Below, piece by piece: positions 8,935 through 16,601 of a stretch of 64,000 bases of DNA. The notes under the pieces are model-generated. The model was not told the origin of the DNA. It saw nothing but the letters and a program-made list of their open reading frames with translations, and did not search any database. The DNA lies in assembly GCA_040119125.1 (NCBI GenBank), contig JBEDTR010000017.1:395809-459808 (forward strand), given 5' to 3'. Both the position numbers and the translations under genes were made by a program. This stretch comes from Pacificitalea sp040119125. Its GTDB lineage: Bacteria > Pseudomonadota > Alphaproteobacteria > Rhodobacterales > Rhodobacteraceae. Position 1 is the first letter of the stretch. The number at the start of each line of letters is the position of its first letter.

Positions 8935-9311
8935 TGTTCGTAACGCTCCGCCAACCGGTCGACATCGCCCATCCGCAGATAGGTGATCTCTCGCGCCAGA
9001 CGCAGGCTGGGCTTTGCCGCGAAGAGGAACGAGCCCACAAGGAAGGCCCATGTGCCCGGCACCATCCAACTGTCGAAAAAGAACATCACCGATCCGCCAA
9101 TGAAACAGGCGGCGGCGAGGAAATCGACGACGGTATAGGCGACCTCATAGATCGCATAGACCCGCGCGTGATCGGGCGAGCGGCGGCGGTTGTCGGGATG
9201 GAACAGCGTCGGATCGCTGCCATCGCCCTCGCCGTCGCCTGTCGCGCCGGGGCTCAGGTCGTTGGGATCGTGATCGCGGGCGTCGGGGTCTTGGGGCACC
9301 GCGTCGCTCAC
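8931..9311 (-). CDS. YrhK-like small membrane protein inserted in the ure cluster
   Basis: The 126-residue protein has a polar, acidic N-terminus of about 50 residues. Two predicted membrane segments follow (VDFLAAACFIGGSVMFFF and TWAFLVGSFLFAAK), then a conserved-looking RLAREITYLRMGD tail, matching the YrhK domain. It starts with GTG at 9311, overlapping the ureE stop (GTGA), and its own stop overlaps the ureF start. This double overlap makes it part of the operon. What a YrhK protein does is not established; a link with nickel or urea handling is only suggested by position. Confidence 0.85.
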   Translation of the reverse strand: MSDAVPQDPDARDHDPNDLSPGATGDGEGDGSDPTLFHPDNRRRSPDHARVYAIYEVAYTVVDFLAAACFIGGSVMFFFDSWMVPGTWAFLVGSFLFAAKPSLRLAREITYLRMGDVDRLAERYEQ

Positions 9312-9955
9312 GATTTGGGCTGTTTCGATTGCGCCTCGAAATCCGGGTGATGCCCATGCGCGTTGGCATGGCCGCGGGTGGTGTCGGGATGCGGCGCGAT
9401 CTGATCGGCGGCTTGGGCATGCACGTGATCATGGCCCATCGTGCGCCCGTGGCCATAGGCGCCGCCTTCGGGGCGGAACCGGTCGGTTGCCGGGTTGAGC
9501 GTCGCGCCCAGACCTTCGAGCATCTTGCGCAGCACATGATCGTCACGGATCAGCAGGTGCCCGTCGCAGACCTGACAGGGGGTGTGGCGGTTGCCGATAT
9601 GCCATGCCAGCCGGGGCAGATTGTCGCCTTCGACCTTCAACAGCGCCTCGCGCGCGGCCTCGACACCGATGATTTCGCCGGTTTCCAGCCGCAGCCCGTC
9701 GCCTTGTTCCAGCGACACGGTTTCGGGGAGATCGACCATGACCGGACGCCCGGAGGCGGAGGTCAGCCGCTTGCGCCGCAGGAACCGCGCATCGTAACTC
9801 AGCTCCAGCCAGTCAGCCGCGCCATCCCCGCCACCGCGGATCAAGGCGGAGGCCAGAGCGGGCCGGTCTTCGGGTGGCAGCGACAGCGGGTCGAGATCGC
9901 CATCGGGCAGGTTGGCCAGGCGGTCGGTCGGCGGATCTGCGGGCATCTGGGGCAT
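9308..9955 (-). CDS. ureE: urease accessory metallochaperone UreE
   Basis: The 215-residue protein has the UreE N-terminal beta domain (LELSYDARFLRRKRL) and the ferredoxin-like C-terminal domain with RLAWHIGNRHTPCQV. A His-rich tail contains GGAYGHGRTMGHDHVHA followed by HANAHGHHPD, which are nickel ligands. UreE hands nickel to UreG. The stop overlaps the GTG of the next gene. It is the first gene of the run, and the 206 bp upstream of it contain no gene, so a promoter probably lies there. UreE is usually encoded next to ureABC; here the upstream neighbour is an unrelated secreted protein. Confidence 0.94.
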   Translation of the reverse strand: MPQMPADPPTDRLANLPDGDLDPLSLPPEDRPALASALIRGGGDGAADWLELSYDARFLRRKRLTSASGRPVMVDLPETVSLEQGDGLRLETGEIIGVEAAREALLKVEGDNLPRLAWHIGNRHTPCQVCDGHLLIRDDHVLRKMLEGLGATLNPATDRFRPEGGAYGHGRTMGHDHVHAQAADQIAPHPDTTRGHANAHGHHPDFEAQSKQPKS

Positions 9956-10161
9956 CCTTCAATAAGTGCGTTGTCCCGATGCTAGCCCGCGTCCCGGCGT
10001 CCGCAACCGGAAAGCGGACGTGGCGGGGCGAGGATGGCTATTGTGCCTCGACGTTGGGCGCGTGGCGGCGGGGGTTTGGTCTGGCGGACGGGCGCCTTGG
10101 ACGGGGGGGGCTGAGGTCAGGGTGGGATGCTAGAGCGTTGCTGCCAGACCTGCGCGTGAAT

Positions 10162-10980
10162 TCAGTCCCCACGGGCGGCGGCGACGATCCGCACCGGGTC
10201 GGTCAGGGCGCGGCTGCCGCTGCGGGATTTCGAGCCGAGCGTCAGGGTCACGCCCAGATCCGGCAGGTATTCCATGAACACCGTTGCATTCGGCGCGCCT
10301 TCGGGACCGTAGCGCAGCTGATAGGGCAGCACGTCATAGCTACAGGTGCCGATCTCGCGCGGGCGGGCGTCATAGACCTGCAATTCCATGCGCAATTGAT
10401 TGGCCTGCCCGCCGCCATAGCCTTCGAGGATCTGTTCGGACCAATGCTGACCGGGGGCTAGTGGCAGGTGAGCGTCAGGATCGAAGGGATAGCCGGTCAG
10501 AAAGGGGGGCTCGCCGGGTTGTTCGACGATGCGGTCGGATAACAGGAACACGCCGCCCCATGCCTCGACCCGCGAGGTCTGGCCCGGACTGGCGGCGATG
10601 GAGGTCAGCTCCACCACCGTGTTGGCCGTGCCTTGGCTGAAACGGGTCACATCGCCATTGGCGTAGGTCACGCTGAACCCTGAGGCAAGATCGCCCGCTT
10701 CCGGGCAGGATGATGCGGTCTCGGGCGCCGCGACGCTTTGGGCCGATGCCATGCCGGGGGTGACGCTGATGGCTATTCCCGCCGCGAGGCATAGCCTCAA
10801 CAGCGCGACCCCGCCCGATGCCACGGCACGAGGGATGCGCGGCAGAGGACGGGGACGGCTGGAGCGTTCCGGACGGGACCGGCCCGGAAACATCGTCTGA
10901 CCCCGGAAGGTAGCGGGATCGAATTCGCGTGCGGAAATGGCGCATGCCGTGAGGCGGGGGAGGAAACGCGTGCGGATCAT
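10162..10980 (-). CDS. secreted hypothetical protein
   Basis: The frame gives 272 residues. The first 29 look like leader read-through, and the ATG at 10893 (MFPGRSRPERSSRPR) is an alternative start. A long basic n-region is followed by the hydrophobic stretch GGVALLRLCLAAGIAISV and the likely cleavage MASAQS. The mature part of about 190 residues is mostly beta, with two cysteines (SCPEAG and GTCSYDV) that could pair. No family is recognised. Codon usage matches the neighbours, which supports a real gene. It precedes ureE on the same strand by about 200 bp and is probably separate. Confidence 0.65.
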   Translation of the reverse strand: MIRTRFLPRLTACAISAREFDPATFRGQTMFPGRSRPERSSRPRPLPRIPRAVASGGVALLRLCLAAGIAISVTPGMASAQSVAAPETASSCPEAGDLASGFSVTYANGDVTRFSQGTANTVVELTSIAASPGQTSRVEAWGGVFLLSDRIVEQPGEPPFLTGYPFDPDAHLPLAPGQHWSEQILEGYGGGQANQLRMELQVYDARPREIGTCSYDVLPYQLRYGPEGAPNATVFMEYLPDLGVTLTLGSKSRSGSRALTDPVRIVAAARGD

Positions 10981-11525
10981 GCCCGAACGCTGTCATGCCA
11001 TTTCGTCTGGGGCAAGGCGCCATGCGCGCGCAACACAATGGCTGACGCGGATGTGTCTTGGCTCTGGATCGTGACGCGCCCTGCGCGGGCGCGGCCTGTC
11101 TGGCGTGACCCAAGCCCCGCGCCCGACGCGATCCATTCCTTGGGAGGAAAGAAAGGATCACGCCGGGGCGGGTGCGTCACATCGAACAAGGGCCGGTCGG
11201 GAGGAACCGGCCCCCCCATGGTGGCCAACGCGTCGGTTCGGATCACAGGCAGGGAGGAGATGCCCAGATCGCAAACCGGAGCGCGCGGCGCGCCGGGGGT
11301 ATCGTCGTCCGGCCCGCCAAAGGAGTGGCACGCCGCATCGTCATGTCATCCGGTCGAATTTTACCCGGAGAAGGTGCCGGAGCCATCGGCCCGCATCGCA
11401 TGTCATCCTTGGCCGGGAGGGGGCCGCGAACGACAAAGGCGCGCGTGCAGATCAGCGGGGCACCGGGTCAGCACCCTGAGATGGCGCGGCTGCGCATGAG
11501 GCGCGCGCCGCAGCCAATCGCAGGA
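10981..11525. other. 545-bp stretch without a supported gene
   Basis: All frames give arginine/proline-rich shadow translations. One short plus frame from about 11260 has a good GGGAGGAG site, but its 80-residue product has no recognisable character. A GGCCGG/CCGGCC hairpin lies near 11190-11213. No RNA gene is recognised. Confidence 0.4.
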
Positions 11526-11735
11526 TCAGCCCAGGCGGGATACGAGGTAGCCCGAGATCTGCTCGCGGGTCAGGCCGCGCTCGGCCAGGGCTTCGTCGTC
11601 CATCGCATAGAGGGTGTTGGCTTCGTCGCGCACTTCGATGGCGAGGTTCAGCGCCGCGAAGAAGTCACGCACCACGCGGAACGGGGCGGTGAGGGCGGGA
11701 AGCGGGCTGGCGGCATTTGCGGTCATGGTGGTCAT
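11526..11735 (-). CDS. DUF1127 small protein
   Basis: The 69-residue protein ends in the DUF1127 (YjiS-like) motif: an aromatic/hydrophobic helix (FRVVRDFFAALNLAIEV), then YAMDDEALAERGLTREQI. DUF1127 proteins are common in alphaproteobacteria, often several per genome. Some bind RNA or affect phosphate, carbon or virulence traits, so a role here cannot be fixed. The ATG at 11735 lies shortly after AGGAACATTCC. A palindromic TGTGATCACA at 11858-11867 sits about 125 bp upstream and could be an operator. Confidence 0.85.
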   Translation of the reverse strand: MTTMTANAASPLPALTAPFRVVRDFFAALNLAIEVRDEANTLYAMDDEALAERGLTREQISGYLVSRLG

Positions 11736-12169
11736 TGGAATGTTCCTATCGGTTGCTTGCGTCTTGGTGTTGACCCTTCATATCGTGCCGCAATGCAGCG
11801 TTTAAACCGACAACCTCGAAACCCCGCGTTGCGCTTGGTGCATAACGGAGTTTTCACTGTGATCACAAAATGTGCAGCTTCGGTCGGCCACCCCTAGGCT
11901 CCCTGTTGCTGCACCGCGGCAATAGCGAGGACAATAACCGGTGGCGCGGTGTGGGCGCGATGACGGTGACGATATGGCGGCGGACCGTCGGGGGTATTTC
12001 ATACTGACACCGCGATGCGCGCCCCCGATGACGGGGCGCGAGTGCCGGGCCGCCCCTGCCCTATCGCCGCCCGATACTCATATTGTCGTCCCTGCCCGCC
12101 GCCACTTGCGTCGCGCGCAGCCTTCGCCTATCCCGCTTGAACCACGCACGAGGGACGGAACCGGGGCTA
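11736..12169. promoter_or_regulatory. intergenic region between DUF1127 gene and lysC, with palindrome TGTGATCACA
   Basis: The 434-bp region separates two diverging genes and has lower GC in its left third. The perfect palindrome TGTGATCACA (11858-11867) is flanked by TTTTCAC and AAAATG and resembles a CRP/FNR- or GntR-type site. No small gene or RNA was recognised. Confidence 0.35.
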
Positions 12170-13408
12170 ATGCCGCTGCTTGTCATGAAATTCGGTGGCA
12201 CTTCGGTTGCCACATTGGACCGCATTCGTCGGGCCGCCAAACGGGTCGGGCGCGAAGTCGCGAACGGCTATGATGTGATCGTCATCGTCTCGGCCATGTC
12301 GGGCAAGACCAACGAACTGGTGGGCTGGGTCAATGAGACCTCGCCCATGTTCGACGCGCGTGAATACGACGCGGTGGTCAGCTCGGGCGAGAATGTGACC
12401 GCCGGGCTGATGGCGCTGACGCTTCAGGAAATGGATGTGCCGGCGCGCAGTTGGCAGGGCTGGCAAGTGCCGCTCAAGACCAATTCCGCCCATGCTGCCG
12501 CGCGGATCGAAGAAATTCCCACCGACAACCTGAACGCCAAATTCGGCGAAGGCATGAAGGTCGCGGTCGTCGCAGGCTTTCAGGGCATCAGCCCCGAGGG
12601 CCGCATCACCACGCTGGGCCGGGGCGGATCGGATACGACCGCCGTGGCCTTTGCCGCCGCTTTCGGGGCCGAGCGTTGCGATATCTATACCGATGTGGAC
12701 GGCGTTTATACGACCGACCCGCGTATCTCCAAAAAGGCGCGCAAGCTCGATCGCATCGCGTTCGAGGAAATGCTGGAGCTTGCCAGCCTCGGCGCCAAGG
12801 TGCTGCAAACCCGCTCGGTCGAGCTGGCGATGCGCTACAATGTGCGCCTGCGGGTGCTGTCGAGCTTCGAGGACAATAACGAGAGCGCCGGAACGCTGGT
12901 CTGCTCCGAGGAGGAAATCGTGGAAAGCAATGTGGTCTCCGGCGTCGCCTATAGCCGCGACGAAACCAAGATGACGCTCACCGCCGTGGCCGATAAGCCC
13001 GGCATCGCCGCTGCGATTTTCGGACCGCTGGCCGATGCGGGCGTCAATGTGGACATGATCATTCAGAACGTGTCCGAAGAAGGCCGCACCGACATGACGT
13101 TTTCCTGCCCCACCGATCAGGTGCGCCGCGCGGAGAAGGCCTTGGACGATGCGAAATCCGCCGGTGACATTGATTTCGGCGGGCTGAAGATCGACGGCGA
13201 AGTTTGCAAAGTGTCGGTCGTGGGCATTGGCATGCGCAGCCATGCGGGCGTTGCTGCGCGTATGTTTAAGGCACTGCGCGACGAAAGCATCAACATCAAG
13301 GTCATTGCAACTTCTGAGATAAAGATTTCGGTCCTGATCGACCGGAAGTATCTGGAACTTGCGGTACAGGCGCTTCATGATGCCTTCGGGCTGGAGACAG
13401 CGGCCTGA
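12170..13408 (+). CDS. lysC: aspartate kinase
   Basis: This 412-residue enzyme phosphorylates aspartate, the first step toward lysine, threonine and methionine. The kinase domain begins with KFGGTS at 7-12 and includes VVSSGENVTAGLMALTLQ and GRGGSDTTAVAFAAAF. Two ACT domains at about 265-412 (KMTLTAVADKPGIAAAIF, VSVVGIGMRSHAGVAARMF) are the feedback-control module. The frame is open 29 codons upstream, but the ATG at 12170 gives the standard MPLLVMKFGG start. The gene lies 22 bp before ptsP, a pairing that recurs in alphaproteobacteria. Confidence 0.97.
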   Translation: MPLLVMKFGGTSVATLDRIRRAAKRVGREVANGYDVIVIVSAMSGKTNELVGWVNETSPMFDAREYDAVVSSGENVTAGLMALTLQEMDVPARSWQGWQVPLKTNSAHAAARIEEIPTDNLNAKFGEGMKVAVVAGFQGISPEGRITTLGRGGSDTTAVAFAAAFGAERCDIYTDVDGVYTTDPRISKKARKLDRIAFEEMLELASLGAKVLQTRSVELAMRYNVRLRVLSSFEDNNESAGTLVCSEEEIVESNVVSGVAYSRDETKMTLTAVADKPGIAAAIFGPLADAGVNVDMIIQNVSEEGRTDMTFSCPTDQVRRAEKALDDAKSAGDIDFGGLKIDGEVCKVSVVGIGMRSHAGVAARMFKALRDESINIKVIATSEIKISVLIDRKYLELAVQALHDAFGLETAA

Positions 13409-13430
13409 CGCGGAGCCTGACAGGAGGCGG

Positions 13431-15677
13431 ATGAGCAATACGACCGGAAGCGGCAGCCGCAGGCTGCTCGGGCGGCTGCGCCAGACCCTTGCCGAACCCG
13501 GCGAGGGGCAGGAAAGGCTTGACCGGATCGTGAAGCTCATCGCCGAGGAGATGGCGACGCATGTGTGCTCCATCTACCTGTTCCGCGATGCCGAAACGCT
13601 GGAACTTTGCGCGACTGAGGGCCTGAAGGCCGCCGCCGTGCATGAAACCCGGATGCGCATGGGCGAGGGTCTGGTGGGCCGCGTCGCGCAACTGGCCAAG
13701 CCCATCAACACCGCCAATGCTCCGTCCGAGCGCGGATTCCGCTACATGCCGGAAACGGGCGAGGAGATCTATTCCGCCTTCCTCGGCGTGCCGATCCAGC
13801 GGCTGGGGGAGCGTCTGGGCGTGCTGGTGGTGCAAAGCCGCGAGGCGCGCGCCTATTCCGAGGATGACCTCTACGCGCTGGAGGTGGTCGCGATGGTTCT
13901 GGCCGAAATGGCCGAACTGGGCGCGTTTATCGGGGAAGGCGCGGCGCTGGCCGCCCGCCACCAGCAGCCCGTCGCCTTTCGCGGCACCATCGGGCAGGAA
14001 GGCACTGCCGAGGGCCATGTCTATCTGCATGAGCCCCGCGTCGTGGTCACCAACCCCTTTGCCGATGATGCGGAGGCCGAATTGCACCGCCTGCGCGAAG
14101 CCGTCGATGCGCTGCGGGTGTCGGTGGATGAAATGCTCATTTCGGCCCCATTGGGCGACGGCGATCAGCGCGAGGTGCTGGAAGCCTACCGGATGTTCGC
14201 CAATTCCAAGGGCTGGCTGCGCCGGATGGAAGAGGACATCAGCCGCGGCCTGTCTGCCGAGGCGGCTGTCGAGAAAGAGCAATCCACCGCCCGCGCCCGC
14301 CTGCAACAAGTGCCCGACCCCTATCTGCGCGAGCGGCTTCAGGACCTGGACGATCTGTCGAACCGGCTGCTGCGCCTGCTGACCGGACAGGGCCGCGATA
14401 CCGGCGCGGAGATGCCCGACGATCCGATCCTTGTGGCGCGCAATATCGGGCCGGGGGAATTGCTGGCCTATGGGCGCAGCCTGCGTGGCATCGTGCTGGA
14501 GGAAGGCTCTGTCGGCTCCCATGCCGCGATTGTCGCCCGCGCGCTGGCGATCCCGCTGGTGATCCATGCCCGCCGCATCACCACCGAGGCGCTGAACGGC
14601 GACCGTATCCTTGTCGATGGGGAACAGGGCTCCGTGCATCTGCGGCCCGAGGACACGGTGCTGTCGGCGTTTCGCGACAAGATCGCGATGCAGGCCGAAG
14701 CGATGCAGCGCTATGCCTCGATCCGCGACAAATCCGCCACCGGCACCTGCGGTGTGACCATTGGGCTGCATATGAATGCCGGTTTGATGGCGGATCTGCC
14801 CTCGCTCGAAAGCTCCGGCGCCGAAGGTGTGGGGCTGTTTCGGACCGAGCTGCAATTCCTGATCCGCAATCACGTTCCGCGCCGGGGTGAACTGGCCGCG
14901 CTTTATGCCCGTGTGCTGGATGCGGCGGGGGATAAGCGAGTGGCGTTCCGCACGCTCGACATCGGCTCCGACAAGGTGCTGCCCTACATGAAGCGGCTGG
15001 ATGAGCCGAACCCCGCGCTGGGGTGGCGCGCGATCCGGGTCGGGCTCGACAAGCCGGGGGTGATGCGGATGCAGTTGCAGGCGCTGATCCGCGCCGCGCA
15101 TGGTCGCCCGTTGACGGTGATGTTCCCCTTCGTCGCCCAATTCGAGGAATATAAGGCCGCGCGGCAGGCATTGCTGGATGAGATCACCCGCGAGGAAAAG
15201 CTGGGCCATGTCCTGCCGTCCAAGCTGGAAATCGGCGCAATGCTGGAAACGCCGTCGCTGGCCTTTGCGCCCAAGCAGTTCTTTGACATGGCGGATTTCA
15301 TTTCGATCGGGGGCAATGACCTCAAGCAGTTCTTCTTTGCCGCCGACCGCGAGAACGAGATGGTGCGGCGGCGTTATGACACGCTGAACGTGTCGTTCCT
15401 GACGTTTCTGGAGCAGATCGTGGGCCGCTGCGCCGAAAGCGACGTGCATCTGAGTTTCTGCGGCGAGGATGCCGGTCGCCCGATCGAGGCGCTGTGCTTT
15501 GCCGCGATGGGGCTGCGCAACCTGTCGATGCGCCCGGCCTCCATCGGTCCGGTAAAGAACATGATCCGCCGCACCAGCATCGCCGACGCCCGCGCGGTGA
15601 TCGATCAGGCCATCGAGAACGGCGATCAATCCGTCCGCCCCGCGATCATGGAATGGCTGCGCGGGAACTGGGCGTGA
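13431..15677 (+). CDS. ptsP: phosphoenolpyruvate-protein phosphotransferase PtsP (EI-Ntr)
   Basis: The 748-residue PtsP starts the nitrogen-related phosphotransfer chain (EI-Ntr, NPr, EIIA-Ntr), which takes phosphate from PEP and regulates metabolism rather than sugar import. A GAF sensor domain occupies about residues 1-150 (HVCSIYLFRDAETLELCATE). The phosphorylated histidine is His364 in VGSHAAIVARAL. The PEP-binding barrel follows, with GVGLFRTELQFL, SIGGNDLKQFFF and the catalytic Cys677 in FCGEDAGRP. The ATG at 13431 follows CAGGAGGCGG; the longer frame overlaps lysC. The EIIA and NPr partners are not in the window. Confidence 0.96.
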   Translation: MSNTTGSGSRRLLGRLRQTLAEPGEGQERLDRIVKLIAEEMATHVCSIYLFRDAETLELCATEGLKAAAVHETRMRMGEGLVGRVAQLAKPINTANAPSERGFRYMPETGEEIYSAFLGVPIQRLGERLGVLVVQSREARAYSEDDLYALEVVAMVLAEMAELGAFIGEGAALAARHQQPVAFRGTIGQEGTAEGHVYLHEPRVVVTNPFADDAEAELHRLREAVDALRVSVDEMLISAPLGDGDQREVLEAYRMFANSKGWLRRMEEDISRGLSAEAAVEKEQSTARARLQQVPDPYLRERLQDLDDLSNRLLRLLTGQGRDTGAEMPDDPILVARNIGPGELLAYGRSLRGIVLEEGSVGSHAAIVARALAIPLVIHARRITTEALNGDRILVDGEQGSVHLRPEDTVLSAFRDKIAMQAEAMQRYASIRDKSATGTCGVTIGLHMNAGLMADLPSLESSGAEGVGLFRTELQFLIRNHVPRRGELAALYARVLDAAGDKRVAFRTLDIGSDKVLPYMKRLDEPNPALGWRAIRVGLDKPGVMRMQLQALIRAAHGRPLTVMFPFVAQFEEYKAARQALLDEITREEKLGHVLPSKLEIGAMLETPSLAFAPKQFFDMADFISIGGNDLKQFFFAADRENEMVRRRYDTLNVSFLTFLEQIVGRCAESDVHLSFCGEDAGRPIEALCFAAMGLRNLSMRPASIGPVKNMIRRTSIADARAVIDQAIENGDQSVRPAIMEWLRGNWA

Positions 15678-15708
15678 GCCGCACCTATCAGGTTTAAAGG
15701 GCGACGTG

Positions 15709-15912
15709 AGCCTGCCCGTGGGGTGGCGCTGCGGCGGTTGAACGGGTGTGCTTTATGGTGCCACCACCTCCCCGCTCCGAGGTCAGCGCGAGGGTGGCAA
15801 AGCGCCAGCCCGTGGGGACGAGCAGGCGCTCGCCCGCGCGGCTACGCCTCGTTCGCGGGCGGGTGCGCTGAGTTCTAACGGTCGCTGGGCATCATACAGG
15901 CAGCGCAACGGT
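15709..15912 (+). repeat. 205-bp repeat, copy 1
   Basis: The unit opens with GCCTGCCCGTGGGGTGGCGC and has a core containing GTGCTTTATGGTG and GGTCAGCGCGAGG. A partly complementary block follows (AGCGCCAGCCCGTGGGGAC, then GCAGGC). CGCCCGCG (15831-15838) and CGCGGGCG (15854-15861) then form a perfect 8-bp stem with a 15-nt loop. It ends in GCGCAACGGT before the next unit. Confidence 0.88.
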
Positions 15913-16120
15913 AGCCTGCCCGTGGGGTGGCGCTGCGCCGGTTGAACGGCGTGCTTTATGGTGACACCCCCTCCCCGCTCCGAGATCAGCGAGAGGTGGC
16001 AAAGCGCCAGCCCGCCGGGACGGGCAGGCGCTCGCTCTCGCGGCCTTCGGCCTTGTTCGCAGGCGGTGGCGTGGGTTTCAGAGGGACGCGCCGCAAACCC
16101 GCTGCTCTGAGTGCAACGTA
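15913..16120 (+). repeat. 205-bp repeat, copy 2
   Basis: This copy has the same order of blocks as copy 1. The terminal arms GCCTGCCCG (15914-15922) and CGGGCAGGC (16021-16029) are perfect inverted repeats about 98 nt apart. The second stem is degraded, and the 3-prime spacer differs from copy 1. Confidence 0.88.
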
Positions 16121-16321
16121 AGCCTGCCCGGGGGGTGGCGCCCGGACGGTTGAACGGGTGTGCTTTATGGTGACACCACCTCCCCGCTCTGAGGTCAGCG
16201 CGAGGTGGCAAAGCGCCAGCCCGCGGGACGGGCAGGCGCTCGCCCGCGCGCTTCGCTTGTTCGCGGGCGGTTGCGCTGATCTCCGAAGATCGCGGAGCGT
16301 CAGATAGGTAGGCGCAACAAA
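16121..16321 (+). repeat. 205-bp repeat, copy 3
   Basis: The unit starts AGCCTGCCCGGGGGGTGGCG and keeps GGTTGAACGGGTGTGCTTTA, GGTCAGCGCGAGGTGGCAAA and GGGACGGGCAGGCGCTCGCC. It ends in GGCGCAACAAA. It is three to seven bases shorter than copies 1 and 2. Confidence 0.88.
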
Positions 16322-16525
16322 AGCCTGCCCGGGGGGGGGGGGCCGGGACGGGTGAGCGGGTGTGTTTTATGGTTGCCATGGTCCTCCCCGCGCAGAGGTC
16401 AGCGTAAGGTGGCCAAGCGCCAGCCCGCAGGGACGGGCAGGCGCTTGCCCGCGCGGCTGCGCCTTGTTCGCGGGCGGGGGCGCTGAGTTCTGAGCGGCGC
16501 GCCGTGGGGCCGCCCCACCGGCATC
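16322..16525 (+). repeat. 205-bp repeat, copy 4 (diverged)
   Basis: The copy begins AGCCTGCCC followed by a run of about 13 G residues and is the most diverged in its first half. The block AAGCGCCAGCCCGCAGGGAC and the stem TTCGCGGGCGGGGGCGC are kept. The right boundary is approximate because the unit merges into the unique aspS leader. Confidence 0.75.
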
Positions 16526-16601
16526 CGCCCTTCACCCTTGACTTCCGCCGCCCTGCGCGGTGTATCGGCGCGACACTGAAACCGGCCCGAGGGGACCTTT
16601 T

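Larger units (their letters stand above)
15678..16601. repeat. tandem array of about 205-bp palindromic repeats between ptsP and aspS
   Basis: Nearly the whole 924-bp gap consists of four consecutive related units that begin with AGCCTGCCCG at 15709, 15913, 16121 and 16322. The gap holds no convincing gene. A minus frame stays open through it, but its translation only reflects the repeat. The last 70 bp before the aspS ATG are unique and must hold its start signals. Confidence 0.9.

Noticed and set aside
11260..11499. 80-codon plus frame with a GGGAGGAG site
   Set aside because: The product is rich in Arg, Pro, Ser and Cys with no hydrophobic core. A good ribosome site alone is not enough evidence.
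12167..13573. 468-codon minus-strand frame opposite lysC
   Set aside because: It is a shadow of aspartate kinase.
13302..15629. 775-codon minus-strand frame opposite ptsP
   Set aside because: It is a His/Gln/Arg-rich shadow without recognisable domains; ptsP on plus is unambiguous.
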